A stretch of 64,000 nt of DNA, from contig CAZKVH010000006.1 of NCBI GenBank assembly GCA_964556165.1, positions 1 through 64,000 on the forward strand, in the 5' to 3' direction. This document shows, piece after piece, positions 9,272-17,746 of this stretch. Position 1 is the first letter of the stretch, and each line of letters starts with the position of its first letter. This DNA comes from JAQVEM01 sp964556165. GTDB lineage: Bacteria; Actinomycetota; Humimicrobiia; Humimicrobiales; Humimicrobiaceae. A program made the translations under genes and the position numbers. The notes beneath the pieces were generated by a model. The model did not search any database and was not told the origin of the DNA. It was given only the letters and a program-made list of their open reading frames with translations.

Positions 9272-10522
9272 ATGACTAAAAAAATTACATTTGATTACTG
9301 GAAACACCTTTACTCGAAGAGAACAAGATACATGGCTTCCTCCGAGATAAGGGACCTGCTGTCGCTGTCTGCAAGACCGGATATAATATCTTTTTCTGGC
9401 GGTCTGCCTGAAGTAAGGGCTCTTAGCTTCGAAAGACTGGAAAAATATATAAGGAGAATAATAAAGACTGACGGGGCTATAAGTCTCCAGTATAGCGGCT
9501 CAGACGGCTACTATCCTCTTAAAACAAGACTAATCGAAGTAATGAAGCTGGAAGGTGTGGATGCTGTCGAAGAGGATATAATTACTACTACAGGCAGCCA
9601 GCATGCCCTGGATTTATTATCCAAAATATTTATAAACCCCGGTGACACTATAATTACAGAAGCCCCTTCATACACAGGGGCACTCAACGCTTTTAACTCC
9701 TACGAGGCAAAGATAATCGGCATACCTGTCGACAGATACGGGATAGATGTGTCGATTCTGGAAGAAAAATTAAAAGAGTTGAGAAAAAAGAAAGTCACGG
9801 TCAAATTTATATATCTTGTACCAAACTTTTCCAATCCATCCGGCGTAACTTTAAGCCTCAAACGCAGAAAAATTGTCCTGGAACTCGCCAAAAAATATAA
9901 TACTGTAATACTGGAGGATAATCCCTACGGGATGCTGAGATTTGAAGGCAGTCCAATACCGACCATAAAAGAGCTTGACTCCAGGGGAGATAACCGCAAT
10001 GTAATTTATTTATGCACCCTTTCAAAACTTCTTGCTCCGGGTCTCAGAGTAGGCTGGATAGTGGCTCCGCATCCAATACTTGAAAGAATAATACTTGGGG
10101 TTCAATCCACGATACTGTGCGTGAGCATTCTTTCCCAGAGAATTGCCTATGAGTATTTTTCAGACCCGACATGGCAGGAGAATATAGAAAGATTTAAGGA
10201 TATATATGAAAGAAGAAGAGATGCCATGTTAAAAAGCCTTGAGGATAATTTCCCCCGTGGGGCAGAATGGTCAAAGCCAGATGGAGGATTTTTTATATGG
10301 CTGAAGCTTCCAGAGTTCCTTAACACCAGAGAAATCCTGGCAGATTCAATCAGGAATAAAGTGGCTTTTGTTCCGGGCACAGGATTTTATGCAGATAGTA
10401 GTGGATTAAGTGAAGCAAGACTCGCATACTGCACTGAAGATACCGATAGAATTGAAAAGGGAATCAGGATTTTAGCAGGGATAATAAAAGAGAAAATTAA
10501 ACTATATAAAAGCTTTAAATAA
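9272..10522 (+). CDS. Class I/II PLP-dependent aminotransferase (2-aminoadipate/aromatic type)
   Basis: The 416-residue protein is a fold-type I aminotransferase of the LysN/MocR-domain group. It shows SFSGGLPE at the N-terminus, LQYSGSDGYYPLKTRL, TTTGSQHALDLLSKIF, NFSNPSGVTLS (binding PLP), LEDNPYGMLRF and the PLP lysine in CTLSKLLAPGLRVGW. Such enzymes transfer amino groups between 2-oxoglutarate and 2-aminoadipate, branched-chain or aromatic amino acids; the exact substrate is open. No helix-turn-helix is attached, so it is an enzyme and not a MocR regulator. The start ATG 9272 lacks a Shine-Dalgarno site. It is 37 bases upstream of ddl. Confidence 0.93.
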   Translation: MTKKITFDYWKHLYSKRTRYMASSEIRDLLSLSARPDIISFSGGLPEVRALSFERLEKYIRRIIKTDGAISLQYSGSDGYYPLKTRLIEVMKLEGVDAVEEDIITTTGSQHALDLLSKIFINPGDTIITEAPSYTGALNAFNSYEAKIIGIPVDRYGIDVSILEEKLKELRKKKVTVKFIYLVPNFSNPSGVTLSLKRRKIVLELAKKYNTVILEDNPYGMLRFEGSPIPTIKELDSRGDNRNVIYLCTLSKLLAPGLRVGWIVAPHPILERIILGVQSTILCVSILSQRIAYEYFSDPTWQENIERFKDIYERRRDAMLKSLEDNFPRGAEWSKPDGGFFIWLKLPEFLNTREILADSIRNKVAFVPGTGFYADSSGLSEARLAYCTEDTDRIEKGIRILAGIIKEKIKLYKSFK

Positions 10523-10559
10523 TAATATTGTTTATAATATTAATATGAGAGTGATAAAA

Positions 10560-11495
10560 ATGAAAAAAAACATTGCCGTTCTTATGGGAGGAAGGTCGCT
10601 GGAGAGAGAATTTTCTATAAAAAGTGGGGAGAGAATTTCCAATGCCCTGAGAAAACTCGGACATAATGTAATAAAGATGGATATTGATGAACACATAGTT
10701 GACAATCTTACTTCAGGGAGAATTGACCTCGCCTATATTGCACTTCACGGAAAAGATGGAGAGGACGGAACAATACAGGAAATCCTGGAGGTATTAAACA
10801 TTCCCTACACCGGTCCGGGAGTATATCCCAATGTTCTGAGTTTTGATAAGATAATTTCAAAACAGATACTTATGAGCCATAAAATACCGACTCCACCTTT
10901 CTATTTCCTTAATACAAGTTCATTCAGAGAACTGGGCTCATCAAAACTTCTTCCTTTCATAATAGAAAAGATAGGCCTCCCAATGGTAGTAAAACCATCG
11001 GCACAGGGTTCGGCACTGGGTATAAAGATAGTAAATAATAAGGAAAGCCTCCCTGAAGCTATAATTTATGCTTTGAGCTACAGCAAGAAAGTAATACTGG
11101 AAAAATTCATTGATGGTGTGGAACTTGCGGTAAGCATAATTGGAAAAGACAGGCCAAGAACATTGCCGATAGTCGAAATAGTCCCAAAAAAGAAATTCTT
11201 TGATTTTGAATCAAGAGCAAACATAGACCAGACAGATTATTTTGTCCCGGCAAGATTATCTCCTGCCGAAGAAAAGAAAGTAAAGGAAACTGCTATAGCG
11301 GTCCATAATGCATTAAAATGCAATATACTTTCAAGGGTGGATATAATACTTGACAAAAAGGATAAAATACCTTATGTTCTGGAACTTAACACTTCTCCGG
11401 GCATGACTGATACCAGTCTTCTTCCCATGGCAGCGGAAGAGGCGGGCATGTCCTTTGAAGAGCTGGTAGATGAGATAATACGTATGTCCCTGTAA
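10560..11495 (+). CDS. ddl: D-alanine--D-alanine ligase
   Basis: Ddl joins two D-alanines for the peptidoglycan stem peptide, using ATP. I start it at ATG 10560 (MKKNIAVLMGGRSLEREFS), the standard family start, preceded by GAGAGTG; an in-frame ATG at 10545 overlaps that ribosome site. The ATP-grasp region includes PMVVKPSAQGSALGI, EKFIDGVELAVSIIG and the metal-binding end ELNTSPGMTDTSLLP. The length of about 311 residues fits the short Ddl form. It is probably co-transcribed with the aminotransferase and ends 12 bases before a tRNA gene. Confidence 0.96.
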   Translation: MKKNIAVLMGGRSLEREFSIKSGERISNALRKLGHNVIKMDIDEHIVDNLTSGRIDLAYIALHGKDGEDGTIQEILEVLNIPYTGPGVYPNVLSFDKIISKQILMSHKIPTPPFYFLNTSSFRELGSSKLLPFIIEKIGLPMVVKPSAQGSALGIKIVNNKESLPEAIIYALSYSKKVILEKFIDGVELAVSIIGKDRPRTLPIVEIVPKKKFFDFESRANIDQTDYFVPARLSPAEEKKVKETAIAVHNALKCNILSRVDIILDKKDKIPYVLELNTSPGMTDTSLLPMAAEEAGMSFEELVDEIIRMSL

Positions 11496-11507
11496 GAATT
11501 TTTATGT

Positions 11508-11584
11508 GTCCCTGTAGCTCAGAAGGATAGAGCACAGGATTCCTAATCCTGGTGTCGGCAGTTCGAATCTGCCCAGGGACACCA
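11508..11584 (+). tRNA. tRNA-Arg (anticodon CCT)
   Basis: A complete cloverleaf: acceptor GTCCCTG pairs with CAGGGAC, the D arm has TAGCTCAG, the anticodon arm CAGGA/TCCTG encloses TTCCTAA with anticodon CCT (reads AGG), and the T arm has GTTCGAATC. The 3' CCA is encoded. It begins 12 bases after ddl and may share its transcript. Confidence 0.96.
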
Positions 11585-11687
11585 TTTTCTATTTTTCCCA
11601 TCTTTTATTCAAAAACTTAAATAAGATAGCAATTCTATCAGTTCTAAACTTTTAGTCTGTTAATAAATAGGCTACCGGTAATTACAA

Positions 11688-11715
11688 TTCACTTAATCAG
11701 TTTTTTCTGTATAAT
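11688..11715 (+). promoter_or_regulatory. Candidate promoter of the first DUF4870 gene
   Basis: TTCACT (11688-11693) and a perfect TATAAT (11710-11715) are 16 bases apart, about 45 bases before the TTG start at 11762. The perfect -10 element is the main support. Confidence 0.55.
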
Positions 11716-11761
11716 GTAAATAACTTCTATATTATTTTTAAAATTAAAGGATAGGTGAATT

Positions 11762-12169
11762 TTGGAAGAAGAAACGAAACTAAAGGAAGAAGTAGCAAAA
11801 ACAAACTATGATGATGAGGCCAACAAAGATACCACCAGTGGCAATAAGGCTGCCATAATCCTTTCATATCTTGGTAGCTGGCTCGGGGGACTAATTGTAT
11901 ATTTACTTGAAAAACAAAACAGATTCATCAAATGGCATGCCTTACAGGCTCTAATACTCGGTGTTTTTGAAGCAGCGTGCGTTGTAATAATTTCTTCTCT
12001 TTTAGGTATGATACCCTATGTGGGGTGGTATTTCTTTTCCTGGTTTGGCAGCCTTCTGGCAGCTGCTGCCTGGGTACTCGGAATTGTTGCACTTATAATG
12101 GGCTGTTTGGGCAAAACATTCAGGATCCCTGGAGCAAGCCAGCTGGCAGACAAATGGTTTAAAATGTAA
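11762..12169 (+). CDS. DUF4870 (Tic20-like) membrane protein, copy 1
   Basis: A 135-residue protein with a charged N-terminal tail of about 30 residues and three to four membrane helices. Recognisable DUF4870 sequences are AAIILSYLGSWLGGLIVYLLEKQNRFIKWHALQAL and, later, GKTFRIPGASQLADKWFKM. The role of the family is unknown. It starts at TTG 11762, with AGGTGA six bases upstream. It is clearly paralogous to the protein at 52503-52895, sharing 'IKWHALQALILG' and the C-terminal 'RIPG...DK.FKM' layout. It stands alone with its own promoter. Confidence 0.85.
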   Translation: MEEETKLKEEVAKTNYDDEANKDTTSGNKAAIILSYLGSWLGGLIVYLLEKQNRFIKWHALQALILGVFEAACVVIISSLLGMIPYVGWYFFSWFGSLLAAAAWVLGIVALIMGCLGKTFRIPGASQLADKWFKM

Positions 12170-12311
12170 CAGGAAAAGTGGCATTCTTTATATTCTCTAA
12201 TTTAATTCAGGAAAATATTTCTTTAGTCCTTTTTGCTTTACTCCCGGAAATACAACCCATATTCATAATAAGGCCAGAATTTTACAGCCGTTAAGAAGGA
12301 TGGATTATTTC

Positions 12312-12794
12312 TTACTGCAGATACTTAGCCATAACCAGCTCATCAAGATAATCCGGTGAATTATCCCGCTTTAAAAAATATTTCATCCTGCCTTCTATCA
12401 CAAAACCCAATTTCTTATAAAAGTTAATTGCTTTCTCATTATCACAAACAACAAATAACTCGAGCCGCTTGATTCCTTCATTTCTTAATCTATCTATTAT
12501 TTCCTGCATTATTTTTTTCCCGATCCCCCTGCCACGATACTCAGGGTGCATGGCAAAACCCCCAATGTATGCTATATGACTCATTCTATATCGCTTATAT
12601 TGAATACGATAAGTCGAAGCAACCATATTATTGATATCATATACATATAAATCATCATTCTTAAGCATCTCTTCAAATATCGGTAAAAAATCCTCTTTTT
12701 CCATCACTTCAAAGGTCATAAAAGGATTATTAACACTATCCATATATATTTCGTAAATCTTATCAATATCTTTAATAGTGGCTTTTCTTTCCAT
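12312..12794 (-). CDS. GNAT family N-acetyltransferase
   Basis: A complete 160-residue GNAT protein: ATIKDIDKIYEIY at the start, the strand IAYIGGFAMHPEYRGRGIGKKIMQEII with the acetyl-CoA pyrophosphate loop RGRGIGK, then RLELFVVCDNEKAINFYKKLGFVIEGR, the standard C-terminal signature. These enzymes acetylate amines of small molecules or protein N-termini; the substrate here is unknown. The start ATG 12794 follows AGGGGA. No partner gene is evident. Confidence 0.93.
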   Translation of the reverse strand: MERKATIKDIDKIYEIYMDSVNNPFMTFEVMEKEDFLPIFEEMLKNDDLYVYDINNMVASTYRIQYKRYRMSHIAYIGGFAMHPEYRGRGIGKKIMQEIIDRLRNEGIKRLELFVVCDNEKAINFYKKLGFVIEGRMKYFLKRDNSPDYLDELVMAKYLQ

Positions 12795-12852
12795 GACTTC
12801 CCCTTTAAAAATTTTTTTGCAGGCATATTTACCGGGGATATTCAGCTTAAAT

Positions 12853-14205
12853 TTATTTTTTAATCAATATTTCTGACTCTTTAATACCCAGATATTCTGC
12901 AATTTTTTTTAATTTCTTGTTAAGGAATTTTATATCATGTTGCTGAAGTAAACTGGTATCAAAACCTTTAAGAGCGTATTCGGTAAACTCCTTTAATATT
13001 CTGCTTATTTCTTTATTTTTACTCTCGGCAATTATAAGTACTGCTTCCAGCACCGAAGATAGTACTGACTGCTGGTTTCTTGAAAAATTAAGTATTTTAT
13101 AAAATGTAGAATAAAGTATTTCTTCAAAATCCTCATTATCAAGTATGAGTCTTAATTTACCTTTATCATCATAAAAATATAATTTACCGGTATAGCTAAT
13201 ATGAATCTTTGACAGTATATTGCCCAGATTTCTAATGCATAGTATGGCAGTATTGGGGTCATTTATTCCAGGGGAGATTGCCCTGAGTGCTATTTCCTCC
13301 AGTTTCTGGAGGCTGAACTCAATATCCTGGATGGTATTTCTGTAATTTCCTACGGAAACATACTTCCTCAAACCGGATTCTATTTTTTCCTTATCTTCTT
13401 TTATGGCTTTCTTGCTGATATTCCAGAAAATAAATAATGGAGTGGATTCTGTAACAAAATCACCAACTCTTCTGGTAGTCTCGATTACTGCTTTCTCTTC
13501 CTGAGCCAGTTTTATTAACCCTCTTATATCAAAAAGCTGGATATGCCCAGCCCTGTGAGAATAAAAATCAATAGAACTCTTCTTTTTCATATCTATCTCT
13601 TTTACAGATAATCCTGAGAGCACCTTGCAATTCTTCTTTATGGACTCAATTGTTTTGGTCCTCTGCCTTAAGGTATCAAATATTTCGTCATTTATTTCTT
13701 CAATTAAATTATTTACCTGAATTGAAACCGTAATATACTGTATAAATCTAATAAAATAGCCAATGCAGACCAGCGAAAGTAATATGGCAAATATTACTGT
13801 AAATACAATATTGCCATCTTCAGCTTCACGTATCAGAAGAAGAGATACCACGGAATAGGTAAATCCCGCAATAAACATTCCCAGAACAATCTGGGTTAAC
13901 CTGTCGGAAATAAAATTCTGTAATGTCCTGGGAGAAAACTGCGAAGAATAAATTGAAAACACAATCATAATAGTTGAAAACGTTATGGCGGTCATAGAAA
14001 GAAGTGAAGTAGCAATAACTGCAAGTATATCACTGGTAAGACTGACGCTGGTAAGAAGAAATGGAGGGAGAAATTCATAAAACTGCTTTTGAAGGGTGCT
14101 ATCCACCTCTGCAATAATTACCGCCGAAACTATGGCACCCAGCATAAAGAGGCTGGGCAAAAACCAGATACTTTCCTTATAGCGAATAATTAGTTTTTTT
14201 ACCAA
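12853..14205 (-). CDS. DUF2254 membrane protein
   Basis: A 450-residue integral membrane protein of the DUF2254 family, whose function is not known. The N-terminal half carries about four membrane helices and the family sequence IYSSQFSPRTLQNFISDRLTQIVLGMFIAGF; the C-terminal half is cytoplasmic, with GHIQLFDIRGLIKLAQ and ISPGINDPNTAILCIRNL, both strongly typical. The start is TTG 14205 with AAGGA seven bases upstream. It is preceded by the unrelated GC-rich Imm5-like gene, 54 bases away. Confidence 0.9.
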   Translation of the reverse strand: MVKKLIIRYKESIWFLPSLFMLGAIVSAVIIAEVDSTLQKQFYEFLPPFLLTSVSLTSDILAVIATSLLSMTAITFSTIMIVFSIYSSQFSPRTLQNFISDRLTQIVLGMFIAGFTYSVVSLLLIREAEDGNIVFTVIFAILLSLVCIGYFIRFIQYITVSIQVNNLIEEINDEIFDTLRQRTKTIESIKKNCKVLSGLSVKEIDMKKKSSIDFYSHRAGHIQLFDIRGLIKLAQEEKAVIETTRRVGDFVTESTPLFIFWNISKKAIKEDKEKIESGLRKYVSVGNYRNTIQDIEFSLQKLEEIALRAISPGINDPNTAILCIRNLGNILSKIHISYTGKLYFYDDKGKLRLILDNEDFEEILYSTFYKILNFSRNQQSVLSSVLEAVLIIAESKNKEISRILKEFTEYALKGFDTSLLQQHDIKFLNKKLKKIAEYLGIKESEILIKK

Positions 14206-14259
14206 ATCATTTCCTTTTCAGGATACTTCCAGTTAATTATACACTATAAAGAAAATTCT

Positions 14260-14760
14260 TTAATTAAAAAGACTACCTGACACAGCACGCAGAGCTTCTA
14301 GCATACGTCCGCACTCTTCGGCTGCACATTGCTCCAGCTGCTCCCACGGAGCGCTGGTTCCGAGTGTGTCATATGCAACTGCTATCGCTCCGTATAAAGC
14401 GAGCCCGATACAGTGTCTCGCAGAATGGATAGTCGACGCGGACTGACCTATCGCTCTCGCAGCAGCCTGCGCAACAGGGTTAGCTTCTGCTTCCCGGGCG
14501 GCAGCGTGGCACTCAAGTATTGCCGCTTTTGCTAAAGGCAGCTTTATTGCTCCCGATAACCACTCCCGGGCTGCGTTAAGCGCATTTTGCGGCCGAACAT
14601 CGTCCGGATAATATTTACTCCAGAGCGGTAATATAAATTGCCCGGCATAATCAACTGCCCAGTGCGCAAGCGTTGACTTGCTCTGAGTTTCAATCAATTT
14701 TACAAGCGGCTGGATATATTGGGCATTCCGGTTGCCCGGCATTTTTCGGACTTCTGGCAT
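14260..14760 (-). CDS. Imm5-like putative immunity protein, GC-rich
   Basis: The roughly 166-residue protein is Ala-rich and all-helical, with STLAHWAVDYAGQFILPLWSKYYPDDVRPQNALNAAREWLSG and AAREAEANPVAQAAARAIGQSASTIHSARHC, which match the Imm5 group of predicted immunity proteins for polymorphic toxins. I chose ATG 14760 (MPEVRKMPGNRN) because GGAGA stands just before it; an upstream start at 14790 lacks such a site. Base use is unlike its surroundings: bases 14281-14340 are 35/60 G+C in a clearly AT-rich region. No toxin gene is adjacent, so it is probably a recently acquired orphan. Confidence 0.8.
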   Translation of the reverse strand: MPEVRKMPGNRNAQYIQPLVKLIETQSKSTLAHWAVDYAGQFILPLWSKYYPDDVRPQNALNAAREWLSGAIKLPLAKAAILECHAAAREAEANPVAQAAARAIGQSASTIHSARHCIGLALYGAIAVAYDTLGTSAPWEQLEQCAAEECGRMLEALRAVSGSLFN

Positions 14761-14902
14761 ACTCTTTCTCCAATCAATGATGTTTACCACTTCACAGAAT
14801 CATATCACAATACCGGCAATTGGCTCCAGCGGGATAGGCCTTCTTCATTACATCTGAAGCTCTCCTTTACTTGCCTTATACATAATACTATAATCTTGAA
14901 AA

Positions 14903-16093
14903 ATGAATAAAGCTAAAATTTTTACACTTTTTTTTATACAATTGTTTTTTATCGGTATGGGGGGCTCATTAGTAGGACCGCTGATTCCCATAATTTCCGA
15001 AAGCTTTAAAGTCCATCTTGATATAGTAGGCTCCACTCTTTCACTTAACGCCTTTGGGCTTCTGGTGGCAAGCCTGTTCTCAGGAATTCTCGCCGAGAGA
15101 TTCGGCAAGAAAAAAATATTTTCTCTCGGAAGCATATTATTTACATTAACTTTTCTGGGTTTATACTTTTCCGGCAATTATATTTTATTTACCCTTAGCT
15201 ACCTGGCATTCGGTCTATCCTGGGGTACAATTGCAGTGAACTCAAACTCTATAGTAAGTGACAGCTTTACGCAAAACAGAAGCATGATACTGGTAAGATT
15301 AAATATAGGACTTCTACTGGGTGCCGCATTCGCCCCTCTTATAGTCAGTGGTGTTTTATTTTTTGACATAAGCTGGAAGTACATATTTTTATTTCTTGCG
15401 TTATTAAATGCAGTTTTATTTATACTTATACTCTCACTCAAGCACGGGAGTTTCAGCATTAAAAAAAGTAATGAGAATTTTATAAGCCTTCTTTCAAACA
15501 ACCGTAAGTTCATAGCAAACATAATCATTATTTTTTGCGGAATTATAAGCTTCTTCCATTTCGGGCTTGGCTTTTCTTTTGGCGCCTGGTTCACTAACTA
15601 TTTTGAAAGTATAAACATACCGGTAAGAATAAGTTCCCTGATACTCAGCATGAATCTTTTTGCATTTTGCGCCGGTATGCTGCTGCAGAGCTCATTATTA
15701 AGAAAATACAGCGAAAAGAAACTGATGCAGTTCTTCGCAATAATTGCTTTTATTTTTTTACTTTCTGCCTTTTTATCAGACAATATAATTTTAAAAATTA
15801 TCTTTATCTTACTATTTAATTTCACATTCTCCGGTATAGGCACAATAGCTCTTACCCTCGCCATAAAGGAGTCTCCCAGATACTCGGGGTCCATTAACAG
15901 CATTATCAATAGCTTCGGATTCGCGGGAACAATTATTTTCCAGTACATTGCGGGTTACCTGGCTGAAAATTTCGCGGCAGATGGGATATTTTACACGAGT
16001 CTTATAGCCTTATTCATTATGGCAATATTTACAATAATACTTAAGCCCGGACATGTCCGGGATAAAAAAGAGCAGGACCCCGAAAGCCTATAA
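14903..16093 (+). CDS. Major facilitator superfamily transporter
   Basis: A 396-residue protein with twelve predicted membrane helices. The N-terminal helix reads FFIGMGGSLVGPLIPIISESF, and motif A of the superfamily appears between helices 2 and 3 as GILAERFGKKK. Domain arrangement and length are those of single-substrate MFS carriers, possibly sugar or drug; the substrate cannot be inferred. It starts at ATG 14903 without a clear ribosome site and ends 33 bases before an assembly gap. The gene across the gap reads toward it. Confidence 0.88.
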   Translation: MNKAKIFTLFFIQLFFIGMGGSLVGPLIPIISESFKVHLDIVGSTLSLNAFGLLVASLFSGILAERFGKKKIFSLGSILFTLTFLGLYFSGNYILFTLSYLAFGLSWGTIAVNSNSIVSDSFTQNRSMILVRLNIGLLLGAAFAPLIVSGVLFFDISWKYIFLFLALLNAVLFILILSLKHGSFSIKKSNENFISLLSNNRKFIANIIIIFCGIISFFHFGLGFSFGAWFTNYFESINIPVRISSLILSMNLFAFCAGMLLQSSLLRKYSEKKLMQFFAIIAFIFLLSAFLSDNIILKIIFILLFNFTFSGIGTIALTLAIKESPRYSGSINSIINSFGFAGTIIFQYIAGYLAENFAADGIFYTSLIALFIMAIFTIILKPGHVRDKKEQDPESL

Positions 16094-16126
16094 TCAACCG
16101 GGATATATCATATCATGCGTAAGTAT

Positions 16127-16226
16127 NNNNNNNNNNNNNNNNNNNNNNNNNNNNNNNNNNNNNNNNNNNNNNNNNNNNNNNNNNNNNNNNNNNNNNNNNN
16201 NNNNNNNNNNNNNNNNNNNNNNNNNN
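16127..16226. other. Assembly gap of 100 N
   Basis: Exactly 100 undetermined bases, the usual placeholder for a scaffold join of unknown size. It lies between convergent genes; both flanking genes look complete, so any lost DNA is intergenic or holds unseen genes. Confidence 0.99.
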
Positions 16227-16227
16227 T

Positions 16228-17475
16228 CTAATATAATGCAATCCTTTTAGGCCAGGGGTTATTTAAAGAACATCTCCACGTTTTATCTATATACTGGCGT
16301 GTATAGGCCTGCTCTATAAGATGGAACGTATAAGCTCCCTTTCCGGTTAGTTTATATCCATTATTATATTTTTCTATATATCCGAGTTTTTCTCCAAAAT
16401 TAAGCTCATATCTAAAAACATCATCAAGCTTACTGCCAAAAAGCTCATAAAAATTATCCCCGTCTATATTAAGCCTGTATGCCGACCAGAAAAGCCAGTA
16501 AAGAGCCCTTACCCTCGGGCTGAATTTAAGGGTGAGAGCTGTGGGAATCTTATCCTCATCAAGTTTTTTTATGTACTCCTTAACGGAAAATGTATTTATC
16601 TTGAATACATCCTTAAGAAGAGTAGCAGCACTCGGTCCAAAGCCAATATAATTATCCCTCGTGACAGAAGAATACTGGAGCTTACCCCCTTTAGAAAAAG
16701 TCCAGATAGAGCTCCTCTCAAAGCCAAGCTTTTCACTTATATGTACAAGGCCATCAAGCATCTTCTTTTTCACTTCCCTGCCGAGCGGTTTATTTTTAAG
16801 CTCTGCATAGGTAAACTCGATAAAGGGGTAGGTAGAAATCTGGGTTGCTCCATTTTCAGAAGCTACCTCAAAATCACGTGTAAGGTCTTTCTCGCTCTGA
16901 CCCGGAATCCCAAAAATAAGGTCCACATCTATTACCTCGAAATCAAAATCCTTTACCATCCTCAGCCTTGCTATATTGTCAATCCTGTCCCTCTCAAGAG
17001 CCGACAGACAGGTATCCTTAAAAGACTGTATCCCCACACTTATCATATTAAAACCGCATCCTTTTAGCTTCTCGAGGAGTTCAGGCTTCACATCTCTCGG
17101 GTGAAGCTCTATCCCCATATCTCCCCTTACATCATATAAACTCTTAGTAAGACCTACTATTTCAGGAATATAATCTATTGCCAGCGCGGGTGTTCCGCCT
17201 CCGAAATAAATACTGCCGATTTCTTTTCTTCCTTTAGCAAGAGCAGCAACAAGCTTTATTTCCTTTAAAAGAGAACTGCTGAACTCCCCAAGCAGCTCCC
17301 TGTTATACTTTATCTTATAATAAGGGCAGAAAGGGCATAAAACCTTGCAAAATGGTATGTGAAAATATAGGCCTACATTTTCTACATCTATATTAAGATC
17401 GCTATTTTGAGCCCTGCTGAAGATAAATGGGATTATAGACCTTGCCATAAGAATTCTTAATATGCTTGTAATCAT
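16228..17475 (-). CDS. Radical SAM protein related to coproporphyrinogen III oxidase (HemW/HemZ-like)
   Basis: The 415-residue protein has the radical SAM cluster motif CKVLCPFCPYYK (CxxxCxxC near residue 43), then SIYFGGGTPALAIDYI, ISVGIQSF and DVDLIFGIPGQSEKDL, the block pattern of the HemN/HemW family. The C-terminal region resembles the HemN winged-helix end. The N-terminal stretch lacks true HemN features, so it could be a heme chaperone or a radical SAM methyltransferase-like enzyme. The stop TAG is the last complete codon before the gap. No heme genes are in sight. Confidence 0.85.
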   Translation of the reverse strand: MITSILRILMARSIIPFIFSRAQNSDLNIDVENVGLYFHIPFCKVLCPFCPYYKIKYNRELLGEFSSSLLKEIKLVAALAKGRKEIGSIYFGGGTPALAIDYIPEIVGLTKSLYDVRGDMGIELHPRDVKPELLEKLKGCGFNMISVGIQSFKDTCLSALERDRIDNIARLRMVKDFDFEVIDVDLIFGIPGQSEKDLTRDFEVASENGATQISTYPFIEFTYAELKNKPLGREVKKKMLDGLVHISEKLGFERSSIWTFSKGGKLQYSSVTRDNYIGFGPSAATLLKDVFKINTFSVKEYIKKLDEDKIPTALTLKFSPRVRALYWLFWSAYRLNIDGDNFYELFGSKLDDVFRYELNFGEKLGYIEKYNNGYKLTGKGAYTFHLIEQAYTRQYIDKTWRCSLNNPWPKRIALY

Positions 17476-17616
17476 AGTAAATTTATTTAAATCCTATTTT
17501 TGTAAAAAGCTATTTTTATAATTCTATCACTTTTAACTAAAATTCTAATGACATATTAAAGAATCTTAGAAAACAGCTAAATTTTAGAAATTAGCACCAA
17601 AAATTGCCATAAATAT

Positions 17617-17685
17617 TTGACAAAAAAGACCTGCTCTGGTAATATTAAATTTCATTATATAAAACTAAATTTCATTATTTATAAC
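17617..17685 (+). promoter_or_regulatory. Strong promoter followed by a tandem 20-bp repeat (likely operator)
   Basis: A perfect TTGACA (17617-17622), 17-base spacer and TAATAT (17640-17645) form the best promoter in this part of the window. Immediately after the -10 element come two adjacent 20-base copies, 17646-17665 and 17666-17685, differing at two positions (18/20 identical; both start TAAATTTCATTAT). Their position across the expected start site fits a repressor site for the DUF4861 gene. The rest of the 270-base gap is AT-rich without other structure. Confidence 0.65.
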
Positions 17686-17746
17686 TTTACATTTTATAAT
17701 TAATTAAAAAAATAATAATAATATTTTTAATAAGGAGGACAGAATA

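Noticed and set aside
11386..11601. A 71-codon minus-strand frame containing GVPGQIRTADTRIRNPVLYPSELQGH-like sequence
   Set aside because: It is the antisense of the tRNA-Arg gene, a well-known source of false proteins.
16053..16250. A reading frame running through the first N run
   Set aside because: It exists only because N codons do not end the frame; both flanking genes are complete without it.
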